Shown here: positions 56,959 to 64,000 of the stretch, piece by piece | Layout: each line of letters starts with the position of its first letter | Numbering within the stretch: position 1 is the stretch's first letter | Assembly: GCF_900188005.1 (NCBI RefSeq) | Contig: NZ_FZNR01000001.1 | Span: 310,001 to 374,000, forward strand | Length of the DNA: 64,000 bases | Reading direction: 5' to 3' | Source of the DNA: Actinoplanes regularis | GTDB lineage: Bacteria; Actinomycetota; Actinomycetes; Mycobacteriales; Micromonosporaceae | Program-made: the position numbers and the translations under genes | The notes under the pieces: generated by a model | Seen by the model: the letters and a program-made list of their open reading frames with translations, nothing else | Told to the model about the DNA's origin: nothing | Databases searched by the model: none

Positions 56959-58896
56959 TCAGAGCGCGGGCTGCTCCACCGGGTGGCCCGCGTCCAGCCG
57001 GGAGACCCACTCGGTCACGTCCCGGGCGATGTCCTGCGCGGTCAGACCGAGCGAGGTGAGGATCTCGGCACGGGTGCCGTGCGGGTGGAAGCCGGCCGGC
57101 ACGCCGAAGTCGCGCAGCGGCACGGGCACCCCGGCGTCACGCAGCGCGGCGGCCACCGCGTCACCGACGCCACCGGTGCGGATGCCGTCCTCCAGGGTCA
57201 CCACCAGACGGTGCTGGGCGGCCAGGCCGGTCAGCTCGATCGGCACCGGGCGGACCCAGCGCGGGTCGACGACGGTGACGCTGTAGCCCTGCTCCACGAG
57301 CCGCTCCGCGGTGTCCAGGCCGAGGCCCACGAACGAGCCCACCGCGACCACCAGGATGTCCCTGCGCCCGTCCGGGCGGGGCTCGGTCTCACGCAGCACG
57401 TCGACCTGGCCGACCCGGCGCAGCGCCGGGGTGTCTGCGGCGACCGCGCCGGTCGGGAAGCGCACGATGGTCGGGCCGTCGTCGACCGCGACCGCCTCGC
57501 GCAGCTCCTCGCGCAGGGTGGCGGCGTCCCGGGGCGCGGCGAGCCGGAGGCCGGGGACCGCGCCGAAGACGCTCATGTCCCAGATGCCGTAGTGGCTCGG
57601 GCCGTCGGGGCCGGTGACGCCGGCCCGGTCCAGCACGAAGGTGACCGGCAGGGCGTGCATCGCCACGTCGAGCAGGACCTGGTCGAAGGCGCGGTTCAGG
57701 AACGTCGCGTAGACCGCGACCACCGGGTGCAGGCCACCCATCGCCAGGCCGGCCGCGCTCGTGGCGGCGTGCTGCTCGGCGATGCCGACGTCGTACACCC
57801 GCTCGGGGTACTTCTTGGCCAGCGTGGCGATGCCGGTCGGCTCGGCCATCGCGGCGGTGATGCCGACCACGTCCGGCCGCTCGTCGGCGATCTTCACGAG
57901 CTCCTCGGCGAAGACCTTCGTCCACTTCAGCGACGGCTTCGCGGTGAGCGCGCCGGTCTGCGGGTCGAACGCGCCGGGGCCGTGCAGGCAGTCCGCCTCG
58001 TCCTGCTCGGCGGGGCGGTAGCCGTAGCCCTTGCGGGTGACCGCGTGCACGATGACGGGCGCGTTGAAGCCCTTGGCCCGCCGCAGCGCGGACTCCATCG
58101 CCTGCTGGTCGTGGCCGTCCACCGGGCCGATGTACTTCAGGCCCAGGTCCTCGAACATCGGCTGCGGGCTGATCGCGTCCTTGATGCCGCGCTTGACCGC
58201 GTGCAGCACCTCGAAGACCGGCTTGCCGACCACCGGGGTCGAGCCGAGCGCGTCCTTGACCAGGTCGAGCACCTTCTCGTAGCCGGGGTTCAGCCGGAGG
58301 GTGGAGAGGTGGTCGGCGAGGCCGCCGATGGTCGGTGCGTACGACCGGCCGTTGTCGTTGACGACGATGACCAGCCTGTTCTTGGTGGCGGCGATGTTGT
58401 TGAGCGCCTCCCAGCACATGCCACCGGTCAGCGCGCCGTCACCGACCACGGCCACCACGTGCCGGTCCTCGCCGCGCAGCGCGAACGCCTTGGCCAGGCC
58501 ATCGGCGTAGGAGAGGGCGGTGGAGGCGTGCGAGTTCTCGATGAGGTCGTGCTCGCTCTCCGCCTGGCTCGGGTAGCCGGTCAGGCCACCTCGCTGGCGG
58601 AGCAGGTCGAAGCCCTCCTGGCGACCAGTGACGATCTTGTGCACGTACGCCTGGTGACCGGTATCGAAGAGGATCTTGTCGCGGGGCGAGTCGAAGACCC
58701 GGTGCATCGCGAGGGTCATCTCGACCACACCGAGGTTCGGGCCGAGGTGGCCCCCGGTCCGCGACACCTTGGCGACCAGGAAGTCACGGATCTCGGCCGC
58801 GAGCAGGGTCAACTGCTCCGGGGTCAGCCGCTTGAGAGCACCGGGATCGGTGACGGCCGACAGCAGGCCGGCCGGGGTCGAGGGGGAGTCGCTCAT
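56959..58896 (-). CDS. dxs: 1-deoxy-D-xylulose-5-phosphate synthase
   Basis: Dxs condenses pyruvate and glyceraldehyde 3-phosphate to DXP, the first step of the non-mevalonate isoprenoid pathway, using thiamine diphosphate. The 645-residue protein has the ThDP motif [29 protein letters not shown], the catalytic Glu in [10 protein letters not shown], and [15 protein letters not shown] 58896 is the first residue of normal length; TAGACT lies 8 nt upstream on the minus strand, so the leader is very short. It is divergent from the symporter gene. Confidence 0.95.
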   Translation of the reverse strand: MSDSPSTPAGLLSAVTDPGALKRLTPEQLTLLAAEIRDFLVAKVSRTGGHLGPNLGVVEMTLAMHRVFDSPRDKILFDTGHQAYVHKIVTGRQEGFDLLRQRGGLTGYPSQAESEHDLIENSHASTALSYADGLAKAFALRGEDRHVVAVVGDGALTGGMCWEALNNIAATKNRLVIVVNDNGRSYAPTIGGLADHLSTLRLNPGYEKVLDLVKDALGSTPVVGKPVFEVLHAVKRGIKDAISPQPMFEDLGLKYIGPVDGHDQQAMESALRRAKGFNAPVIVHAVTRKGYGYRPAEQDEADCLHGPGAFDPQTGALTAKPSLKWTKVFAEELVKIADERPDVVGITAAMAEPTGIATLAKKYPERVYDVGIAEQHAATSAAGLAMGGLHPVVAVYATFLNRAFDQVLLDVAMHALPVTFVLDRAGVTGPDGPSHYGIWDMSVFGAVPGLRLAAPRDAATLREELREAVAVDDGPTIVRFPTGAVAADTPALRRVGQVDVLRETEPRPDGRRDILVVAVGSFVGLGLDTAERLVEQGYSVTVVDPRWVRPVPIELTGLAAQHRLVVTLEDGIRTGGVGDAVAAALRDAGVPVPLRDFGVPAGFHPHGTRAEILTSLGLTAQDIARDVTEWVSRLDAGHPVEQPAL

Positions 58897-59035
58897 GAGG
58901 AAGCAGTCTATCGGGGTGCCGTCCGGCCGCGACCTGGAGTGAACGGACAGGTCCCGAATCCTCCACACCACCTTCACAATCCCCAGACGGATGAGGTTTT
59001 CCGTGGTAGGCAGTGATTCGATTCACAGTTACGAG

Positions 59036-59041
59036 TACGGT
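59036..59041 (+). promoter_or_regulatory. -10 box for the leaderless symporter transcript
   Basis: TACGGT is followed by 6 nt (GCATGC) and ATG 59048. Confidence 0.55.
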
Positions 59042-59047
59042 GCATGC

Positions 59048-60415
59048 ATGTCCGTCGATGCCCCGCGGCGCCGGGACCGCAGCCACCTCCTCTACCTCGC
59101 CGTGCTTCTCGCGATGGCCCTCGGGATCACCGTGGGCTTCCTCTTCCCGGACTTCGCGATCGAGCTCAAGCCGCTCGGCACCGGCTTCGTCGCCCTGATC
59201 CGGATGATGATCGCCCCGGTGATCTTCTGCACCCTGGTGCTCGGCGTCGGCTCGATCCGGCGGGCCGCCCAGGTCGGCCGGGTCGGCGGCCTGGCCCTCG
59301 GCTACTTCCTGATCATGTCGACCGTCGCCCTGGCGATCGGCCTGGTCGTCGGCAACATCCTGCATCCCGGATCCGGCCTGCACCTGAGCGAGGAGGTCGC
59401 GCGGACCGGCACGGCCCAGGTGAGCAAGCAGGCCGAGGGGGGCGTCGACTTCGTCCTGGGCATCATCCCGGACACCCTGATCTCCGCGCTGACCAGTACC
59501 CAGGTGCTGCAAACGCTGCTGGTGGCGCTACTGGTCGGGTTCGCCGTGCAGTCGCTGGGTCCGCGTGGCGAGCCGGTGATCCAGGCGGTCGCGCTGGCCC
59601 AGCGGGTGGTGTTCAAGATCCTCGCGATGATCATGTGGCTGGCGCCGATCGGCGCGTTCGGCGCGATGGCGGCGCTGGTCGGCGCCACCGGCTTCGACGC
59701 GCTGAAGAGCCTGGCCGCCATCATGGCCGGCTTCTACATCACCTGTGCGATCTTCGTGTTCGCGGTCCTCGGGCTGCTGCTCCGGCTGGCCGCCGGGATG
59801 TCGATCTTCCGGCTGCTGCGGTACCTGGCCCGCGAGTTCCTGCTGATCCTCTCCACGTCGTCGTCCGAGTCGGCGCTGCCCCGGCTGATCGCCAAGATGG
59901 GCCACCTGGGCGTCAGCCGGCCGGTGGTCGGGATCGTGGTGCCCACGGGCTACTCGTTCAACCTGGACGGCACCGCGATCTACCTGACCATGGCCTCGCT
60001 CTTCATCGCGGACGCACTGGACCAGCCGCTCTCCACGGGTCAGCAGATCGGCCTGCTGCTCTTCATGATCGTGGCCTCCAAGGGCGCCGCCGGTGTCACC
60101 GGCGCCGGCCTGGCGACGCTCGCCGGCGGCCTGCAGAGCCACCGCCCCGACCTGGTCCCAGGCGTTGGCCTGATCGTCGGCATCGATCGCCTGATGTCCG
60201 AGGCCCGCGCCCTGACCAACTTCGCCGGCAACGCGGTCGCCACGGTCCTGATCGGCACCTGGACCCGGGAGATCGACCGCGAGCAGGTCGAGCGGGTCCT
60301 CTCCGGCGCCGCTCCGTTCGACGAGTCCAGCTTCGACGACGATCCGCACTCCGCCGTCACCGCCTCCCCCACCTCCGCGCCGCAACCGGGCACGGCTTCG
60401 ACCGCGAGCTCCTGA
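59048..60415 (+). CDS. Dicarboxylate/amino-acid:cation symporter (DAACS family)
   Basis: The 455-residue integral membrane protein matches the DctA/GltP family of sodium- or proton-coupled transporters. Eight helices are visible with hairpin motifs ILSTSSSESALPRL (the serine-rich HP1 tip), GYSFNLDGTAIYLTMASLFIA (TM7 NxDGT motif) and NFAGNAVATVLIG (TM8). This points to uptake of C4-dicarboxylates, aspartate or glutamate. A ~55-residue polar tail follows. ATG 59048 is fixed by the leaderless promoter. Confidence 0.92.
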   Translation: MSVDAPRRRDRSHLLYLAVLLAMALGITVGFLFPDFAIELKPLGTGFVALIRMMIAPVIFCTLVLGVGSIRRAAQVGRVGGLALGYFLIMSTVALAIGLVVGNILHPGSGLHLSEEVARTGTAQVSKQAEGGVDFVLGIIPDTLISALTSTQVLQTLLVALLVGFAVQSLGPRGEPVIQAVALAQRVVFKILAMIMWLAPIGAFGAMAALVGATGFDALKSLAAIMAGFYITCAIFVFAVLGLLLRLAAGMSIFRLLRYLAREFLLILSTSSSESALPRLIAKMGHLGVSRPVVGIVVPTGYSFNLDGTAIYLTMASLFIADALDQPLSTGQQIGLLLFMIVASKGAAGVTGAGLATLAGGLQSHRPDLVPGVGLIVGIDRLMSEARALTNFAGNAVATVLIGTWTREIDREQVERVLSGAAPFDESSFDDDPHSAVTASPTSAPQPGTASTASS

Positions 60416-60484
60416 CCCGCCGTCGGGTGGTTCTTTCCGGCACCCCGGCCGCCCGCCGGGCTACCGCATCCGGCATCCTGGGAG

Positions 60485-60562
60485 GCAAGCAGCGACTGGC
60501 GGCACGAGGATGGTCGAACCATCGGGGAGCTCGTCACGGGAGTCGACCGCCTGGGCTCCCCG
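60485..60562 (+). ncRNA. ZTP (pfl) riboswitch upstream of folD
   Basis: The 5' part has GACTGGCGGCACGAGGATGG with a GGTCGAACC loop and CGGGGAGC, and the 3' part has ACCGCCTGGGC. These match the conserved halves of the ZTP/ZMP-sensing pfl motif, whose pseudoknot pairs GGCG with CGCC. It sits 16 bp before the folD start with GAGGAG at about 60566-60571, so ligand probably controls ribosome access. folD is a classic target of this riboswitch. Confidence 0.88.
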
Positions 60563-60578
60563 GCCGAGGAGCAGACAT

Positions 60579-61451
60579 ATGACCATCGAGACCACCGGCG
60601 CCCGCCTCCTGCCCGGCGCGCCGGTCGCCGAGGCCGTCCTGGCCGACGTCCGCGACCGGGTCGCCCGCCTCAAGGAGCGCGGCATCCGGCCCAGCCTCGC
60701 CACCATCCTGGTCGGCGACGACGACGCCAGCGCCGGCTACATCCGGATCAAGCAGAAGCAGGCCGGCGAGCTCGGTTTCGAGTCCCCGCACCGGCACCTG
60801 AGCGGCGACGTCACCCAGGACGACCTGCTCAAGGTGATCGCCGAGTTCAACGACGACAAGGACGTGCACGGCGTCCTGATCCAGTACCCGATCCCGGCCC
60901 ACCTGGACTACGACGCGGCGCTGCAGACCCTCGACCCGGACAAGGACGTCGACGGGATGCACCCGCTCAACATGGGCCGGCTCGCGGTCGGCCTGCCGGG
61001 CCCGCTGCCCTGCACCCCGGCCGGCATCGAAGCGCTGCTGGCGCACCACGGCATCGAGGTGGCCGGCCGCGAGGTGGTCATTCTCGGTCGCGGCGCCACT
61101 CTGGGTCGCCCGCTCGCGATGCTGCTCGCGCAGAAGCGCCCGACCGCGAACGCCGCCGTCACCGTGGTGCACACCGGGGTCAAGGACTGGCCGCGCTACA
61201 CCCGGCGCGCCGAGATCCTGATCGCCGCGGTCGGTGTCCCCGGCATCATCCAGCCGGAACACGTCAAGCCCGGGGCGACCGTGATCGGCGCCGGCGTCCG
61301 CTACGAGGGCCGCCGCCTGCTGCCCGACGTCGACGAGTCCTGTGCCGCGGTGGCCGGCGCCATCACGCCACGGGTCGGCGGGGTCGGCCCCACCACGGTC
61401 GCCATGCTCTTCCGCAACGCCGTCAGCGCCGCCGAGCGCGCCAACCCGTGA
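60579..61451 (+). CDS. folD: Bifunctional methylene-THF dehydrogenase/methenyl-THF cyclohydrolase
   Basis: FolD interconverts methylene-, methenyl- and formyl-tetrahydrofolate, feeding purine and formyl-Met synthesis. The 290-residue protein has the catalytic Y-x3-K motif in SAGYIRIKQKQAGELG, the VLIQYPIPAHLD loop, DVDGMHPLNMGRL, and the dinucleotide site VILGRGATLGRPLAMLL. ATG 60579 has GAGGAG 7 nt upstream; the in-frame extension to 60510 lies inside the riboswitch. It is preceded by a ZTP riboswitch, which fits its role in one-carbon supply for purines. Confidence 0.96.
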   Translation: MTIETTGARLLPGAPVAEAVLADVRDRVARLKERGIRPSLATILVGDDDASAGYIRIKQKQAGELGFESPHRHLSGDVTQDDLLKVIAEFNDDKDVHGVLIQYPIPAHLDYDAALQTLDPDKDVDGMHPLNMGRLAVGLPGPLPCTPAGIEALLAHHGIEVAGREVVILGRGATLGRPLAMLLAQKRPTANAAVTVVHTGVKDWPRYTRRAEILIAAVGVPGIIQPEHVKPGATVIGAGVRYEGRRLLPDVDESCAAVAGAITPRVGGVGPTTVAMLFRNAVSAAERANP

Positions 61452-61551
61452 CCTCCCGGCCGGCTCTCCGGACACCCGGCGAGCCGGCCGCCCCTCCCCG
61501 GCCCGGCCGGCCGGCGCTCACGATCGCCGGGACCGGCTCCGGAGAGCGGCG

Positions 61552-62814
61552 TCAGGCGGGCAGGAAGAGGGCGACACACTCGACGTGCTGAGTCATCGGG
61601 AAGCAGTCGAACGCGCGCAACTCCGCGAGCTGCCAGCCCAGCGACCGGAACGTCTTCACGTCCCGGGCCAGCGCCGCCGGATCGCACGCCACGTAGACGA
61701 CCGCCCGGGGTTCCGCCGCCGCGATGCCCCGGACCACCCCGGCGCCCGCACCGGCCCGCGGCGGGTCCAGCACGACCAGATCGACCGGCCCGGCGATCCG
61801 GCGCCGGCTCAGCGCCGTCTCGACCGCGGCCTGGACCACCTCGACCCGGGGCAGGTCGGCCAGGTTGGCACGGGCCGCGGCCACCCCGGCCGGGGACGAC
61901 TCGACCACCGTGGTCCGCGCGCCGGTCAGCGGGGCCACGGCGGCGGCGAACAGGCCCGCTCCCCCGTACAGGTCCCAAGTGACCTCACCCTCGGCCGGCC
62001 GCAGCATCTCCAGCACCGCCGTGGTCAGCGTCGCCGCGGCCTCCGGGTGCACCTGCCAGAAACTGTCCGGCGGGATCTCCCAGGTGCGGCCGCCGACGAC
62101 CTCGGTGACCCGCTCCGGGCCGGAGAGCCGGGCGAGCCCGGTCCCGTTCGGTTCCTCCGTGGGGTCTCCGTCCGCGGAACCGGACGTCCCGGCCGGGCGC
62201 TCCAGCGTGACGACGTCACCGCCGCTGGAGGCGACCGCCTGGAGCGCGGCGGAGCCGGGCCACGAGCGCCGGAGCAGATCCAGCTCCTGGATCGCCGGGT
62301 GGGCGATCAGGCAGCGGTCGATCGGCACCACCTGGTGTGACCTGTGCTGAAGCAGCCCGGGGCGGTCGGCGGCGTCGACCGCGTACCGGATCCGGCTGCG
62401 CCAGTTCAGGAGCCCGGTGCCGAGCGGCTCCGTCCGTACGAAAATCTTGTCCTGCTCCTCGGGCGTCAGCCCGCCCAACCGGCTCAGCTGTTCCCGGACC
62501 ACCTGCGTCTTCCACCGCAACTGCGCGTCGGCCGAAACGTGCTGGAGGTCGCAGCCACCGCAGCCGCCCGGGTGGGCGAAGCGGCAGGGCGGCTCGACCC
62601 GGTCCGGGGACGCCTCATGGATCTCCACCGCGTCGGCGCGCAGGTAGCCGCGGTGCCGCTCGGTGATCTCCGCGGTGACCCGCTCGCCGGGCAGCGCGTG
62701 CCGGACGAAGATCACCCGGCCGTGCGGGCCGCCGAAGCGGGCCACGCAGTGCCCGCCGTGCGCCGGCGCGCCCACGGTCAGCTCGATCCGGTCGCCCTCG
62801 ACGAGATCATCCAT
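61552..62814 (-). CDS. RNA uracil-5-methyltransferase (RumA/TrmA family) with TRAM domain
   Basis: The ~420-residue protein has an N-terminal TRAM RNA-binding domain (about 1-60), an iron-sulfur cysteine set (C in EPPCRFAH, CGGC in PGGCGGCDLQH, and a fourth in DRCLIAHP) and a SAM-binding domain with DLYGGAGLFAAAVA, VVLDPPRAGAG and YVACDPAALARD, where the catalytic Cys lies. It methylates U in tRNA or rRNA. ATG 62814 is used here; a TTG at 62826 overlaps the permease stop (TTGA) and cannot be excluded. It is 8 bp after the permease stop, so they are likely co-transcribed. Confidence 0.9.
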   Translation of the reverse strand: MDDLVEGDRIELTVGAPAHGGHCVARFGGPHGRVIFVRHALPGERVTAEITERHRGYLRADAVEIHEASPDRVEPPCRFAHPGGCGGCDLQHVSADAQLRWKTQVVREQLSRLGGLTPEEQDKIFVRTEPLGTGLLNWRSRIRYAVDAADRPGLLQHRSHQVVPIDRCLIAHPAIQELDLLRRSWPGSAALQAVASSGGDVVTLERPAGTSGSADGDPTEEPNGTGLARLSGPERVTEVVGGRTWEIPPDSFWQVHPEAAATLTTAVLEMLRPAEGEVTWDLYGGAGLFAAAVAPLTGARTTVVESSPAGVAAARANLADLPRVEVVQAAVETALSRRRIAGPVDLVVLDPPRAGAGAGVVRGIAAAEPRAVVYVACDPAALARDVKTFRSLGWQLAELRAFDCFPMTQHVECVALFLPA

Positions 62815-62822
62815 GGGGGTCG

Positions 62823-64000
62823 TCAAGACTGCTCGCCGCCGCTCTGATCGGAATCGGACGTGGCAGTGGCGGAAGCGACATCCGCAGGCCGGACCCGAGG
62901 GCCACGCGCCGGCGCGTGGCTCAGCCCACGGTCCAGCCGGTCCAGGTCACGGTCCTGGCTGGAGCGCAGCTGCCACGGCACGCTGGTCACCATCACACCC
63001 GGCTCGAAGAGCAGCCGGCCCTTGATGCGCAACGCACTCTGGTTGTGCAACAGGTTCTCCCACCAGCGGCCGACCACGTACTCCGGGACGAAGACGGTGA
63101 CCACGTCGCGCGGCGAGGCGCGGCGCACGCTCTTCACGAAGTCGATGATCGGCCTGGTGATCTCCCGGTACGGCGAGTCGACGACGGTGAGCGGGACCGG
63201 CAGCTCGCGGCGTTCCCACTCGGCCTGGATGTTGCGGGTGTCCTTGTCGTCGACGTTGACCGTGACCGCGGTGATCGTGTCCGGCCGGGTGGCCTGCGCG
63301 TAGGCCACCGCCCGCAGCGTCGGCAGGTGCACCTTGCTGACCAGCACCACCGCGTGGTTGCGGGACGGCAGCACCGGCCGCTCCTCGGTGGGCTGCAGCT
63401 CCTCGGAGACCCGGGTGTAGTGCCGGTGGATGGCCAGCATCAGCACGTAGAACAGGATCATCGCGGCGATCGCGATCCACGCGCCGAGCAGGAACTTGGT
63501 GATCAGCACCACGATCAGGACCGCGCCGGTCAGGCCCATGCCGAACGTGTTGATCGCCCGGGAACGGATCATCTGACGCCGGCGTTCCGGATCGCGCTGG
63601 ATCTTCAGCAGCCGGTTCCAGTGCCGGATCATGCCGCCCTGCGACAGGGTGAACGACACGAACACGCCGACGATGTAGAGCTGGATCAGCCGGGTGGTCT
63701 CGGCCTGGAACCCGACGATCAGCACCACCGCGGCGATGGCCAGGAAGAGAATGCCGTTGCTGAAGGCCAGCCGGTCACCACGGGTGTGGAACTGCCGGGG
63801 CAGGTAACGGTCCTGGGCCATGATCGAGCCGAGCACCGGAAAGCCGTTGAACGCCGTGTTCGCCGCGAGGAACAGGATCAGCGCGGTGATCGCGCCGGTC
63901 ACCATGAAGAGGAACGAGTCCGCGCCGAACACGGTCTGCGCGAGCTGCGCGGTGACCGTCTTCTGCTCGTAGAACCCGGTGCCGGACACGATCTGCGTGG
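62823..64000 (-). CDS. APC-superfamily permease, KimA-like potassium transporter (5' end cut by window edge)
   Basis: About 392 residues are visible from the C-terminal half; the start lies beyond the right edge. Six or so membrane helices are seen, including NTAFNGFPVLGSIMAQDRYLP and LYIVGVFVSFTLSQGGMIRHW in parts, which resemble KimA (YdaO) potassium importers. A ~190-residue cytoplasmic tail follows with HAVVLVSKVHLPTLRAVAYA and VTVFVPEYVVGRWW, like the C-terminal domain of KimA. The tail end is polar and disordered. It is followed by the RNA methyltransferase gene. Confidence 0.82.
   Translation of the reverse strand, partial: TQIVSGTGFYEQKTVTAQLAQTVFGADSFLFMVTGAITALILFLAANTAFNGFPVLGSIMAQDRYLPRQFHTRGDRLAFSNGILFLAIAAVVLIVGFQAETTRLIQLYIVGVFVSFTLSQGGMIRHWNRLLKIQRDPERRRQMIRSRAINTFGMGLTGAVLIVVLITKFLLGAWIAIAAMILFYVLMLAIHRHYTRVSEELQPTEERPVLPSRNHAVVLVSKVHLPTLRAVAYAQATRPDTITAVTVNVDDKDTRNIQAEWERRELPVPLTVVDSPYREITRPIIDFVKSVRRASPRDVVTVFVPEYVVGRWWENLLHNQSALRIKGRLLFEPGVMVTSVPWQLRSSQDRDLDRLDRGLSHAPARGPRVRPADVASATATSDSDQSGGEQS

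Noticed and set aside
61460-61547. Inverted CTCTCCGGA/TCCGGAGAG arms between folD and the methyltransferase
   Set aside because: Arms are 64 bp apart with GC-rich filler; a terminator role is possible but not supported by a compact stem or T-run.
1-64000. tRNA, rRNA, CRISPR, transposase or phage genes
   Set aside because: I looked for cloverleaf-like sequences in the gaps, regularly spaced direct repeats with unique spacers, and transposase or integrase motifs. None were seen. The tandem arrays at 43.8-44.5 kb are contiguous, not spacer-separated.

Overview
The window is high-GC DNA from an actinobacterium, most likely Micromonosporaceae (Actinoplanes-like). The evidence is codon use with G/C in nearly every third position, frequent GTG starts, ATGA/GTGA start-stop overlaps, the actinobacterial blocks hemE-cgoX-hemQ and hemE/DUF3000/rnd/fadA/fadB/dxs, and actinobacterial families such as BsaP, ACT-GNAT, LigC and a SigL-like sigma factor. 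I saw no tRNA, rRNA, CRISPR array, transposase or phage gene. This is ordinary chromosome with a few unusual modules. Family names come from reading the translated sequence, not from database searches.

Layout. 1-4.2 kb: a leftward ROK sugar kinase (partial), bioD and bioF, divergent from bioB and a tiny downstream gene that matches the BioB helper BsaP. 4.2-7.1 kb: two ACT-domain genes (one an ACT-GNAT fusion), then a 39-residue Cys-rich protein coupled to a pyrimidine reductase. 7.2-13.6 kb: a four-gene herA-sbcD-sbcC-nurA operon, the archaeal-style end-resection set. 13.6-19 kb: a long gene-free leader with a CebR-like palindrome, then an ECF sigma factor, its zinc anti-sigma factor, and three exported proteins. 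19-25.5 kb: DNA glycosylase, CNNM/CorC membrane protein, lipid kinase, metallo-hydrolase, LURP-one protein and dGTPase. 25.5-28.4 kb: a TetR-autoregulated membrane operon with two clear operators. 28.5-36.3 kb: an unknown gene, a HipA-like kinase with DUF3037, MerR and transglutaminase genes, and a LigC ligase separated from a primase-polymerase by a peptidase and an acetyltransferase.

36.3-43.8 kb: an LPXTG surface protein, a PH-like membrane protein, msrB, folA-thyA, an ElaA acetyltransferase, and the coproporphyrin-dependent heme block hemE-cgoX-hemQ. 43.8-46 kb: repeat-rich DNA and a membrane-anchored trypsin-like protease, sitting between DUF3000 and RNase D. 46-51 kb: RNase D and the fadA-fadB beta-oxidation pair. 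51-57 kb: membrane and lipoprotein genes, a two-component system and two paralogous PQQ-type beta-propellers. 57-64 kb: dxs, a dicarboxylate symporter, a ZTP riboswitch in front of folD, an RNA uracil methyltransferase, and a KimA-like permease cut by the right edge.

Two themes recur. Many genes start exactly 6-7 nt after a TANNNT (or CANNNT) -10 box, which implies leaderless transcripts and helps fix the starts. Several convergent pairs overlap at their stop codons. The items most worth following up are the herA-sbcCD-nurA operon, the Cys-rich mini-protein with its reductase, the HipA/DUF3037 pair, the sigma-factor envelope cluster, and a two-copy palindromic element at 29.1 and 39.8 kb.
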